Assembly (NCBI GenBank): GCA_009618505.1
Contig: WJOQ01000275.1
Location: forward strand, 1-5,793
Origin: Clostridia bacterium
GTDB taxonomy: Bacteria > Aerophobota > Aerophobia > Aerophobales > AE-B3A
Direction: 5' to 3'
Length of the DNA stretch: 5,793 nt
Shown here: positions 1-5,793 of the stretch, in pieces
Layout of the letters: every line of letters starts with the position of its first letter
Position numbering within the stretch: position 1 is the first letter of the stretch
The notes under the pieces: model-generated
Database searches by the model: none
What the model saw: the letters and a program-made list of their open reading frames with translations, nothing else
What the model was told of the DNA's origin: nothing
Translations under genes and position numbers: made by a program

Positions 1-63
1 ATGCGCTAATTTGACTTACCTCAAGAACAATATAAAATTTAACGACACTTATTATGCAAAAAA

Positions 64-68
64 GGGGA
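64..68 (+). promoter_or_regulatory. Ribosome binding site deciding the hydrolase start
   Basis: GGGGA lies 5 bases before ATG 74 in a purine-rich run. It supports starting at 74, where the signal peptide begins, rather than at the upstream in-frame TTG at 11. Confidence 0.65.
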
Positions 69-73
69 AGAAA

Positions 74-1525
74 ATGAGAAAAAAGAGGGCAGTAATAATT
101 GCTGCTTTAGTAACGCTGCTGTTTAGTACTATTGCATTACCTTCCAACAATGAAATCATAGAAGGTGCCTGGCAGGGAACCCTGAAGGTCTCCGGAATAG
201 AGCTCAGGATCGTGTTCAAGATTTCCGAACAATCGGACCGCGTGCTGACCGCTAGCATGGATAGCCCTGACCAGGGAGCAAAGGACATACCTGTAGATGA
301 AGTTATTTTTGAAAATGGCAACCTGCGTCTCGAAATTAAGTCTGCTATGATTGTTTTTGAAGGAAAGCTCAAGGATGATGACTTGAGCATCGAGGGAGAG
401 TTGAGACAAAGTGGGCAGTCGTTTCCTCTCGTACTCAAGCGCGTTGACGAACCTGCCCAAGTCCGCCGACCCCAGGAGCCAAAAAAACCCTACCCTTATG
501 AAGAAGAAGAGGTAGTCTATGAAAACAAAGAGGCAGCAGTTAAGCTGGCCGGCACTTTGACTAGTCCTGGCCAGGGAGGTCCATTTCCGGCTGTATTGCT
601 CATCTCGGGTTCTGGTCCTCAGGATAGAGACGAAACCCTGCTTGGTCATCGTCCCTTCTTGGTACTGGCAGATTATCTTACGCGCTGCGGCATTGCTGTT
701 TTGCGAGTAGATGACCGAGGAGTGGGGAAATCAGGCGGCGATTTTACTCAGGCTACAAGTGAAGATTTTGCCAGCGATGTTCTGGCTGGCCTAGAATATC
801 TCAAGAGCCGTGAGGAGATTAACCCAAAGCAGATTGGTCTCATCGGACACAGCGAAGGAGGAATGATTGCACCTATGGTGGCAGTTCAATCCTCAGATGT
901 TGCCTTCATTATATTGATGGCAGGAACAGGTCTGACCGGGGAGGAAATTCTCTATTTGCAGACCGAGCTGATTGCCAGGGCAGAAGGGGTAAGTGATGAA
1001 GTTATTGCCAAAAACCTCTCCCTACAAGAACAAATGTTTACTATAGTGAAAGAGGAAAAGGACAGTATATCGGCTGAAAAAAGACTCCGCACCATATTGG
1101 AAGATGTGACATCAAAACTGGAACTCAGTGAAAAAGAAAAAGAGATGGCTGAGGCTAAGGCTGAAGCCCAGATTAAGTCAATATTATCTCCCTGGTTTCG
1201 CTACTTCTTAACCTATGACCCCAGGCCAACCTTGATGAAGGTGAAATGCCCTGTTCTGGCCATTAATGGCCAGAAAGATGTCCAGGTGCCACCCAAAGAG
1301 AATCTATCTGCCATTGAGGAAGCGCTGAAACTTGCAGGCAATAATAACTACACCATAAAGGAACTACCAGGTCTCAATCATCTCTTCCAGACTGCCCAGA
1401 CTGGTTCTCTCTCTGAATACGCACGGATTGAAGAAACCATCTCACCTACTGCTTTAAAGATAATGAGCGATTGGATACTGGAACAAACCCAAGATAAAAG
1501 TATCTCTGACTGTGGCTGCCAATAA
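74..1525 (+). CDS. Secreted alpha/beta-fold serine hydrolase (esterase/S33-like), signal peptide
   Basis: The 483-residue product is probably an exported esterase or acyl/peptidyl hydrolase of the alpha/beta-hydrolase superfamily; the substrate is unknown. Residues 1-24 form a Sec signal peptide (basic MRKKR, hydrophobic core, likely cut near residues 21-24, no lipobox Cys). Residues about 28-125 form a beta-rich N-terminal domain, followed by a Pro/Glu-rich linker (about 127-150). The catalytic domain starts near residue 153. It shows the SGSGPQDRDE oxyanion-side motif (178-187), RVDDRGVGKS (211-220), the nucleophile elbow GHSEGG with Ser260, the acid Asp402 in NGQKDVQVP and His436 in GLNHLF, so the triad is complete. 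A charged helical cap lies at about 290-374. The protein ends in an odd Cys-Gly-Cys-Gln. ATG 74 is chosen because GGGGA lies 5 bases upstream and the signal peptide begins there; the in-frame TTG at 11 adds 21 polar residues and has no visible ribosome site. A TTGACT at 11-16 and TATAAA at 31-36 lie upstream but only 14 bases apart, so the promoter is unproven. The gene is monocistronic here and convergent with the next gene. Confidence 0.9.
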   Translation: MRKKRAVIIAALVTLLFSTIALPSNNEIIEGAWQGTLKVSGIELRIVFKISEQSDRVLTASMDSPDQGAKDIPVDEVIFENGNLRLEIKSAMIVFEGKLKDDDLSIEGELRQSGQSFPLVLKRVDEPAQVRRPQEPKKPYPYEEEEVVYENKEAAVKLAGTLTSPGQGGPFPAVLLISGSGPQDRDETLLGHRPFLVLADYLTRCGIAVLRVDDRGVGKSGGDFTQATSEDFASDVLAGLEYLKSREEINPKQIGLIGHSEGGMIAPMVAVQSSDVAFIILMAGTGLTGEEILYLQTELIARAEGVSDEVIAKNLSLQEQMFTIVKEEKDSISAEKRLRTILEDVTSKLELSEKEKEMAEAKAEAQIKSILSPWFRYFLTYDPRPTLMKVKCPVLAINGQKDVQVPPKENLSAIEEALKLAGNNNYTIKELPGLNHLFQTAQTGSLSEYARIEETISPTALKIMSDWILEQTQDKSISDCGCQ

Positions 1526-1589
1526 GCCCTCACCCCCTTGAATTGGCTAAAAGTAAGGTATCGGCCGAAACTTCCATGCTTCGAAATAT

Positions 1590-2696
1590 TTAGAAAGGGA
1601 ATCTGTGGGCGGTGAGTCCAAGATCATCCCTCATTTCAATTATTTCTTCTTGCAGTTTTTTGTTTAATGGAATACCTTTTTTCTTTCTTTCAAGCCAAGC
1701 AAGGTGTTCCTTCTCTCCGGCGGTATAAATCCTATCCTCCCCTGGCATTTTTTTTGAAGCACGCAGAGCCCTCAAAATATTACCTGCTGTTTTCTTAAAG
1801 CACTTCAAATCTATAAAGGAGGAAATGTCAATTGCTATAAAAAAATGTCCAAGATGGTAAGGAACCCTTCTCCCACCGTCTATCCCTGAAAGCATTTTCA
1901 AAAAACTTCCTCCCTGAAGAGCAGAGCAAAGAATTTCTACTATAGTAGCATATCCATAACCTTTATAACCGCCACCCTCTTCCCCAATGCCGCCAAGGGG
2001 TGCAAGAGCCGCCTTCCCCGTCTGCAACTCTTTTAAAATCTGATGGGTATCTGTTCTCGTCTTTCCGCTTTCGTCTATGACCCAACCCCTGGGCATTTCT
2101 TTTCCCTCCCTATCATATACTTCAATTTTCCCGCGTTGAGTGATCGAGGTAGCACAATCAAGAACAAAAGGAAATTCTTCATCTGTAGGAATTCCAAAAG
2201 TGAGAGGATTTGTTCCCAACATATTTTCGACGCCGAAAGTTGGCGCAATGGATGGCCTGGCATTGCTTCCGGTAATTCCAATCATACCTGCTTGCACAGC
2301 CATTATTGCGTAGTACCCGGCAATGCCATAATGAGTAGAATTTCTCACAGCAACCATTCCCATGCCAAATTTCTTAGCCTTCTCAATAGCCATACCCATG
2401 GCCTTTTCAGAGATTACTTGCCCCATCCCGTTATGACCGTCAGCAACAGCTGTGGTAGGCCCCTCTTTTACAATTTCAAAATGAGTAACAGGAGACTGAA
2501 TTCCTGCTTTAATTCTATCATAATATATTGGTTTTAAGCGGTTAATGCCGTGAGAATCTATTCCTCTTTTATCTGCACTAATGAGAACATCAGCGCAGAC
2601 TTTTGCATCTTTTTCAGCAACTCCTAACCCTTTGAAAACATCAACCATAAACTTCTCCATAATGTCAAAGCTAATCCAGACAATATTTTCACCCAT
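1590..2696 (-). CDS. Ldh_2-family malate/L-lactate-type NAD(P)H dehydrogenase
   Basis: The 368-residue product is a cytoplasmic 2-hydroxyacid (or related imino/keto acid) dehydrogenase of the Ldh_2 family. This fold is distinct from classical Rossmann lactate and malate dehydrogenases. Characterised relatives include malate, ureidoglycolate, sulfolactate, 2,3-diketogulonate and delta-1-piperideine-2-carboxylate oxidoreductases, so the substrate cannot be assigned. Visible family signatures in order: ADKRGIDSHGINRL (41-54), DGHNGMGQ (86-93), NSTHYGIAGYY (119-129), SNARPSIAP (144-152), MLGTNPLTFGIP (159-170), LDCATS (179-184), GGGYKGYGYA (241-250) and the C-terminal GHFFIAID (283-290). The length is close to the family's usual 330-370, and no motif is missing. 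The ATG is supported by AAGGAGA at 2704-2710 on the minus strand with a 7-base spacer. The gene ends 64 bases from the convergent hydrolase, and I saw no convincing hairpin terminator between them. The MATE gene lies 264 bases upstream, so co-transcription is uncertain. Confidence 0.93.
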   Translation of the reverse strand: MGENIVWISFDIMEKFMVDVFKGLGVAEKDAKVCADVLISADKRGIDSHGINRLKPIYYDRIKAGIQSPVTHFEIVKEGPTTAVADGHNGMGQVISEKAMGMAIEKAKKFGMGMVAVRNSTHYGIAGYYAIMAVQAGMIGITGSNARPSIAPTFGVENMLGTNPLTFGIPTDEEFPFVLDCATSITQRGKIEVYDREGKEMPRGWVIDESGKTRTDTHQILKELQTGKAALAPLGGIGEEGGGYKGYGYATIVEILCSALQGGSFLKMLSGIDGGRRVPYHLGHFFIAIDISSFIDLKCFKKTAGNILRALRASKKMPGEDRIYTAGEKEHLAWLERKKKGIPLNKKLQEEIIEMRDDLGLTAHRFPF

Positions 2697-2782
2697 TTAC
2701 TTGTCTCCTTTTGCCTTAAGGGGTATTATTGATATTCCTTGAAGTAGAGGGATTTATATGTGCACCGAAGGACATTCCTTAC

Positions 2783-2817
2783 TCGTATATAGTATGTAGT
2801 ATATCGTATATCGAAAA
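2783..2817. repeat. Degenerate heptamer array A
   Basis: Five consecutive 7-base units follow the plus-strand consensus T(C/A)GTAT(A/G); the last one has decayed. On the minus strand the unit reads approximately TATAC(G/T)A. The array lies about 87 bases upstream of the dehydrogenase ATG. It is non-coding in appearance, with no spacers and no dyad long enough for CRISPR. Confidence 0.6.
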
Positions 2818-2880
2818 CGAAGAGTGCGTGAATCATATTCCGTCAACAGCATTGCTTTGTAGATTTTAAGGTTTTTTCTT

Positions 2881-2911
2881 ACGAGATACTAGCAACGAGC
2901 AACTAGCAACG
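2881..2911. repeat. Degenerate heptamer array B
   Basis: Four 7-base units with plus-strand consensus AC(T/G)AGCA are followed by a partial unit; the first unit, ACGAGAT, is the most divergent. Written in another phase the unit is GCAAC(T/G)A, which shares the AC(T/G)A core with array A but in the opposite orientation. It lies about 50 bases past the MATE stop codon. Confidence 0.6.
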
Positions 2912-2960
2912 GTATTGTTTTTGCACGGGAAAGAATATATCCTCGTCTCTGACTACACGT

Positions 2961-4379
2961 TCAAGAGTCACAAGGGGCAACAACAGGTGTTTCAACTTTT
3001 CTCATAGTAGCACTTAGGCGGCGAATATACGACTTTGCCCATAAGAAAGCCACCACTGCTCCAATGGTGTTACCCATTACTATACCAAACCATACTCCCA
3101 TTAAACCCATATCCAGGATGAAAGTAAACAGCGTAGTAAACAAAAGCGTTAATAGGACGGTACGAACAATTGTTGCTATTAGGGCGTTTATTCCCTTGCC
3201 CACACCCTGGAACATAGAAGAAGAAAACATGCCAAAGGCTGTTGCTGGATAAAAAAAGCACATTATCCTGAGAAAAACTATGAGATCACTGGCGATTCGA
3301 TTTGCACCTTGGGCCCGGGTAAACACCGCCGTAATCTGGGGAGCGAGGAAAAAGACGGCAATACCTACTACCACCTCAATAATAATACCTATCTTTAAAG
3401 CATGCATAAAGGCTATATTAATCTTCTTAAAAGCACCTTCACCAAAAGCAGCGCCGCTGACCGAGACAACAGCGGTAGCGATACCAAGAAGAGGAAGTAT
3501 GGCAACGGTCGCCACTCTCCATCCGGTGACATAAATTGCCACACCATCAGTACCACCAATACGAACCAGAATAAGATTAATCATTAACATGGTAAATGAC
3601 ATGGAGAGTTGCTGGGCTGAGGCAGGCAAACCAACTCTAAGAATATCTCTTACGATCTCCCTGTTGAAGCGAAATTTACGAAAACTAAACGAGACGTAAC
3701 TGTCCTTTTTAAGAAAGAGCCAATTGAACAGCAATAGGGATGTAATGAATAAAGATAAAATGGTAGCCCAGGCAGCCCCGGCAACACCAAGCCCAAATGT
3801 ATATATGAAAATAGGGTCCAGTACAATATTAATCCCGGCTCCCAATGACATAGCGAACATAGCTCTTTTTACGCTTCCCTCACTACGAAGTATAGCGTTT
3901 GCTATGTTCACGAAGAATATGATCAGGGTACCGGCGAACATTATCCTGGCATAGGATACTGCCATAGCAAGCGTCCTGCCGGCACCCAATAGGGTGAATA
4001 TTCTCTCAGCAAAAATAAACAATGGGACGGTTAAAAAGACTGCCGCCAAGAACATTATGACAACAGTATGAACCGCAACATTGTCTGCTCCTCTCTTATC
4101 CCTGGCTCCTATCCTGCGGGATATGGCAGAGCCACCGCCTAATCCTATCCCCGTCGCTATAGCCATAGTCATAAAGAAAAAGGGAAAGAAAAAACCTACC
4201 GCGGATAAGGCATCTGCACCCAGCCCCGAGACCCAAATAGCATCAACAAAATTGTAGATTGTTTGGACCAACATTGCAGTAATCATAGGTAAGGCGAGTC
4301 TAATAATAGCTCTTTTAGGCTCACCTAACAGAGTCTTGACACCCTCGGTCTGTATTTCAGGAGAAGACGTATTTGACAT
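2961..4379 (-). CDS. MATE-family multidrug/cation antiporter
   Basis: This is a 472-residue inner-membrane efflux protein that exchanges cationic drugs or metabolites for H+ or Na+. The sequence is hydrophobic throughout, with about 12 predicted membrane helices in two homologous six-helix lobes; the linker is the charged stretch around residues 224-245 (KKDSYVSFSFRKFRFNREIV). Lobe 1 begins LALPMITAMLVQTIYNFVDAIWVSGLG (28-54), and lobe 2 begins ILRVGLPASAQQLSMSFTMLMIN (246-268). Asp46 and Asn184/Asp188 sit in FVDAIWVSG and GINIVLDPIFIY, corresponding to the N-lobe acidic pair (Asp41, Asp184) described for Pyrococcus PfMATE, so this looks like the DinF/PfMATE branch rather than NorM. The length of about 450-480 is normal and there is no truncation. 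The start is preceded only by a weak purine run (GAAGAAG). It overlaps the tail of a possible decayed small gene by about 20 bases. The substrate cannot be inferred from the neighbours. Confidence 0.94.
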   Translation of the reverse strand: MSNTSSPEIQTEGVKTLLGEPKRAIIRLALPMITAMLVQTIYNFVDAIWVSGLGADALSAVGFFFPFFFMTMAIATGIGLGGGSAISRRIGARDKRGADNVAVHTVVIMFLAAVFLTVPLFIFAERIFTLLGAGRTLAMAVSYARIMFAGTLIIFFVNIANAILRSEGSVKRAMFAMSLGAGINIVLDPIFIYTFGLGVAGAAWATILSLFITSLLLFNWLFLKKDSYVSFSFRKFRFNREIVRDILRVGLPASAQQLSMSFTMLMINLILVRIGGTDGVAIYVTGWRVATVAILPLLGIATAVVSVSGAAFGEGAFKKINIAFMHALKIGIIIEVVVGIAVFFLAPQITAVFTRAQGANRIASDLIVFLRIMCFFYPATAFGMFSSSMFQGVGKGINALIATIVRTVLLTLLFTTLFTFILDMGLMGVWFGIVMGNTIGAVVAFLWAKSYIRRLSATMRKVETPVVAPCDS

Positions 4380-4547
4380 TCTTAACTTCTTCTTCTAGAA
4401 ATACCCGTTGGCCCTCGGCCAGCGGTTCTGGGTCGATGAGAAATATGCTGCATTCTTTTAAATATTTTCTTTCGGTTTAGCTTTCTTATCGGAAATCGCC
4501 TTTGATAATTTTTCCGAGCCATAAAAATCGCCTCCTCGTGTATTCAT
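4357..4547 (-). pseudogene. Possible frame-disrupted small gene upstream of the MATE gene
   Basis: No single frame gives a convincing protein, but protein-like text changes frame along this stretch. From ATG 4547 an open frame of 29 codons contains SEKLSKAISDKKAKPKENI and stops at 4458-4460. The frame one base back is then open from 4476 to a stop at 4357-4359 and contains ECSIFLIDPEPLAEGQRVFL, but it has no start codon of its own. A third frame begins at ATG 4522 with MAR behind an ideal AGGAGG site; read straight it gives only a 46-residue Arg/Lys-rich peptide ending at 4382. Joining MAR with the other two segments by two one-base shifts would give a plausible charged protein of roughly 55-60 residues whose end overlaps the MATE start. 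I infer a decayed gene or sequence errors. The basic 46-residue peptide is the alternative, and pure chance is also possible. I do not recognise a family. Confidence 0.3.
4531..4536 (-). promoter_or_regulatory. Strong Shine-Dalgarno site without a clear intact gene
   Basis: AGGAGG on the minus strand lies 8 bases before ATG 4522. It is the best ribosome site in the window, yet the frame it serves is only 46 codons of Arg/Lys-rich sequence. This supports a real translation start here, now or in the past. Confidence 0.4.
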
Positions 4548-4631
4548 TGTTCGTAGTTCATTGTTCATTGACCAAAAATCTCTGGCTATGAACCTTATTC
4601 TTTTTCTCGGTGAACAATGAACTATGAACTG
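4543..4631. repeat. Inverted pair of heptamer arrays (imperfect hairpin)
   Basis: The left array (4543-4570) has four 7-base units of plus-strand type TTC(A/G)T(T/A)G. The right array (4611-4631) has three units of the complementary type TGAAC(A/T)(A/G). Arms 4549-4567 and 4611-4629 are reverse complements at 18 of 19 positions, with a 43-base loop that contains one further stray unit (CTATGAA at 4586-4592). The right arm includes the aldolase stop codon (4622-4624). No T-run follows on the minus strand, so it is not a standard intrinsic terminator, though the hairpin may still protect or end the aldolase transcript. Confidence 0.7.
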
Positions 4632-5551
4632 ATATATTTTCCCAGAATATCCCAGGAACCTTCTAATTCATACTCTCCAATCAAGCGTTCCATTTCCTGC
4701 ATTACCTTAGCCTGAGCAATAGTAATATCATCAGGATGACTCCGCAAGGAAGACTCATAGGCCTGTCTAATGGAAGTTCCAATATTGATTTTGCTGATGC
4801 CATTTTTAATAGCCTGCATCATTGAGGACCTCTCAATACCTGAGCCCCCGTGTAAAACAAGAGGAATCCTGGTTACCTCAACCAGCTTTTTGAGATGTTC
4901 TATATCCAGGCGGGCAGAAATCTTCTTTTCATCTTTAGCTACACCACTTATGGCTCCATGAACATTTCCTATGGCCACTGAAAGCCAATCCACTCCTGTC
5001 TCTTTGGCAAAACGCTCAGCCTCTCTAATTCCGGTAAATCCCTTTTTAGTAGCGAAAAGCTCCTCATAAGGAGGAAGAGGACCCTCTTCATGGCCGAGCA
5101 CAGCTCCTAGTTCAGCCTCAACCGGCACATCACAATTATGGGCAAGTTCCACTACTTTTCTGGTAACAGAAATATTTTCTTCCAGGGTCAATCTTGACCC
5201 ATCAATCATAACTGAGTCAAATTTAACCTCAAGAGCCAATTTTATAAGATACTCCCAGTCAACCTTTTTCCCATCTTCGTCAATTACAGGCACATGGTCT
5301 AAATGTAGGCGAGTAAATATTGGCTCTCCCAAAGCATAATACCTTTCGGCAACCTTCTGAAAACTACCCGCACCAAACTTTTCCACATCTGGTCGAGCAA
5401 CCTCCACTAATCCAAAGGTGCGATGCTTTTCAAGGCTCTCTATAATAGGTTCAATCATAGGTATGTAGGCAACATTGAAGGCAGGAACCAAAATTCCTTG
5501 CCGGTACGCTTGTCTCATAATCTCATCAACAGAACTCTTTTCTTCGATCAT
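4622..5551 (-). CDS. Class II (zinc-dependent) ketose-bisphosphate aldolase
   Basis: The 309-residue cytoplasmic TIM-barrel aldolase splits a ketose 1,6-bisphosphate (fructose or tagatose type) or a related phosphorylated sugar into dihydroxyacetone phosphate and an aldehyde. Visible signatures: VPAFNV (22-27); HLDH (83-86), with Asp85 the likely catalytic acid and His86 a zinc ligand; SVMIDGS (113-119); VEAELGAVLG (144-153); AIGNVHG (193-199) with zinc ligand His198; LVLHGGSG (231-238) with His234; and the phosphate-binding KINIGTSIR (254-262). All expected metal ligands are present, and the length suits the FbaA/GatY/KbaY superfamily. After HLDH the usual Gly is Val and the helix differs (VPVIDEDGKKVDWEYL), so it may be a divergent subfamily; fructose specificity should not be assumed. 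The start is supported by AAAGGA at 5561-5566 with a 9-base spacer, behind a good promoter at 5576-5605. The gene is followed by a hairpin-forming repeat. Confidence 0.92.
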   Translation of the reverse strand: MIEEKSSVDEIMRQAYRQGILVPAFNVAYIPMIEPIIESLEKHRTFGLVEVARPDVEKFGAGSFQKVAERYYALGEPIFTRLHLDHVPVIDEDGKKVDWEYLIKLALEVKFDSVMIDGSRLTLEENISVTRKVVELAHNCDVPVEAELGAVLGHEEGPLPPYEELFATKKGFTGIREAERFAKETGVDWLSVAIGNVHGAISGVAKDEKKISARLDIEHLKKLVEVTRIPLVLHGGSGIERSSMMQAIKNGISKINIGTSIRQAYESSLRSHPDDITIAQAKVMQEMERLIGEYELEGSWDILGKYISS

Positions 5552-5575
5552 CAGGTTTTGTCCTTTCTAGTTTGT

Positions 5576-5605
5576 ATTATAACCGAGAACTATACTGCTA
5601 GTCCA
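5576..5605 (-). promoter_or_regulatory. Sigma-70-type promoter for the aldolase gene
   Basis: On the minus strand a perfect -10 TATAAT (5576-5581) follows a -35-like TGGACT (5600-5605, 4 of 6 matches to TTGACA) after 18 bases. Transcription would begin near 5569, leaving a leader of under 20 bases that holds the ribosome site at 5561-5566. No operator dyad was evident. Confidence 0.6.
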
Positions 5606-5632
5606 GTTTTTCTAAAGGTTTTTTTTGTTTTT

Positions 5633-5662
5633 CGCTATACGCTAAACACTATATGCTACACA
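5633..5662. repeat. Degenerate heptamer array D
   Basis: Four 7-base units follow the plus-strand consensus CTA(T/A)AC(G/A), best phased from 5635; the last unit reads CTACACA. The array lies between the end of the zinc-module gene and the aldolase promoter. The units resemble array A read on the other strand (TATACGA type). Confidence 0.6.
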
Positions 5663-5668
5663 CCAATT

Positions 5669-5793
5669 TTAAGGGTTACATATTTTATGAGGACAATATC
5701 CATTCTCTAAAGCTTCATTTCTGGTCTTAAAATAGACACGATTGCCAGGAATTACCTTGTGAGCTCTCTTGCAGCCCGGGTAATGAAAGACAT
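5669..5793 (-). CDS. C-terminal end of an Ada-type zinc-binding domain protein (partial)
   Basis: The last 40 complete codons of a minus-strand gene are present, ending in TAA at 5669-5671; the 5' part lies beyond the window. The peptide begins VFHYPGCKRAHKVIPGNRV, continues with YFKTRNEALENGY and ends CPHKICNP. This matches the small module related to the metal-binding domain of Ada, typically F/YHxPxC, then N-L/R-V-x-F-x-S/T-R-x-E-A, then GYxPCxxC. In other bacteria such modules sit alone or at the C-terminus of nuclease-like and metallo-beta-lactamase-fold proteins. Here the first Cys of the closing CxxC is His (PHKIC), with an extra Cys two residues earlier, so the likely ligands are His and Cys of the first motif and His and Cys of the second. 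What the rest of the protein does cannot be seen. The gene is only 35 bases upstream of the aldolase -35 box region's outer flank and is probably a separate unit. Confidence 0.6.
   Translation of the reverse strand, partial: VFHYPGCKRAHKVIPGNRVYFKTRNEALENGYCPHKICNP

Noticed and set aside
11..73. Upstream TTG extension of the hydrolase frame
   Set aside because: It adds 21 polar residues before a clear signal peptide and lacks a ribosome site; ATG 74 has GGGGA 5 bases upstream.
52..649. Two long minus-strand open frames opposite the hydrolase
   Set aside because: They are antisense to a gene with a complete catalytic triad and signal peptide, and their text shows no domain.
1526..1589. Bidirectional terminator between convergent genes
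   Set aside because: I found only a 3-5 base pairing (TTGGC with GCCGA) and no T-run, too weak to call.
2043..2537. 164-codon open frame on the plus strand
   Set aside because: It lies wholly opposite the intact Ldh_2 dehydrogenase, whose family motifs run throughout; the antisense frame has no recognisable motif.
2783..2911. CRISPR array
   Set aside because: The units are 7 bases long and abut without spacers, and there are no cas genes nearby.
5423..5710. 95-codon plus-strand open frame across the aldolase start
   Set aside because: It covers the aldolase N-terminus, promoter, array D and the zinc-module tail, all better supported on the other strand.

Overview
The window reads as ordinary bacterial chromosome from an uncultured or poorly sampled bacterium with moderate, slightly AT-leaning composition. 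Shine-Dalgarno sites are recognisable, one promoter resembles the sigma-70 consensus, and one gene has a Sec signal peptide. I cannot name the phylum. The MATE transporter keeps motifs I associate with the PfMATE/DinF branch, and the intergenic DNA carries degenerate 7-base tandem arrays. Neither fixes the taxonomy.

Layout: (1) 74-1525, plus strand, a secreted alpha/beta-fold serine hydrolase. (2) 1590-2696, minus strand and convergent with the hydrolase, an Ldh_2-family NAD(P)H-dependent malate/L-lactate-type dehydrogenase. (3) 2697-2960, an intergenic stretch with two heptamer arrays. (4) 2961-4379, minus, a complete MATE multidrug/cation antiporter. (5) 4380-4621, an intergenic stretch with what looks like a decayed or frame-disrupted small gene, followed by an inverted pair of heptamer arrays whose right arm contains the stop codon of the next gene. 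(6) 4622-5551, minus, a class II (zinc) fructose/tagatose-bisphosphate-type aldolase with a good promoter and ribosome binding site. (7) 5633-5662, another heptamer array. (8) 5669-5793, minus, the C-terminal end of a gene coding for an Ada-type zinc-binding module, cut by the window edge.

The four minus-strand genes run in the same direction, but gaps of about 240-265 bases full of repeats separate the three complete ones, so a single tight operon is not evident. The aldolase and the Ldh_2 dehydrogenase could both belong to sugar or sugar-acid catabolism, but their substrates cannot be read from sequence and the MATE gene lies between them. No mobile element, CRISPR array, rRNA or tRNA was seen. 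The most unusual feature is that every minus-strand intergenic space carries short period-7 arrays with related but non-identical units, twice in opposing orientation.
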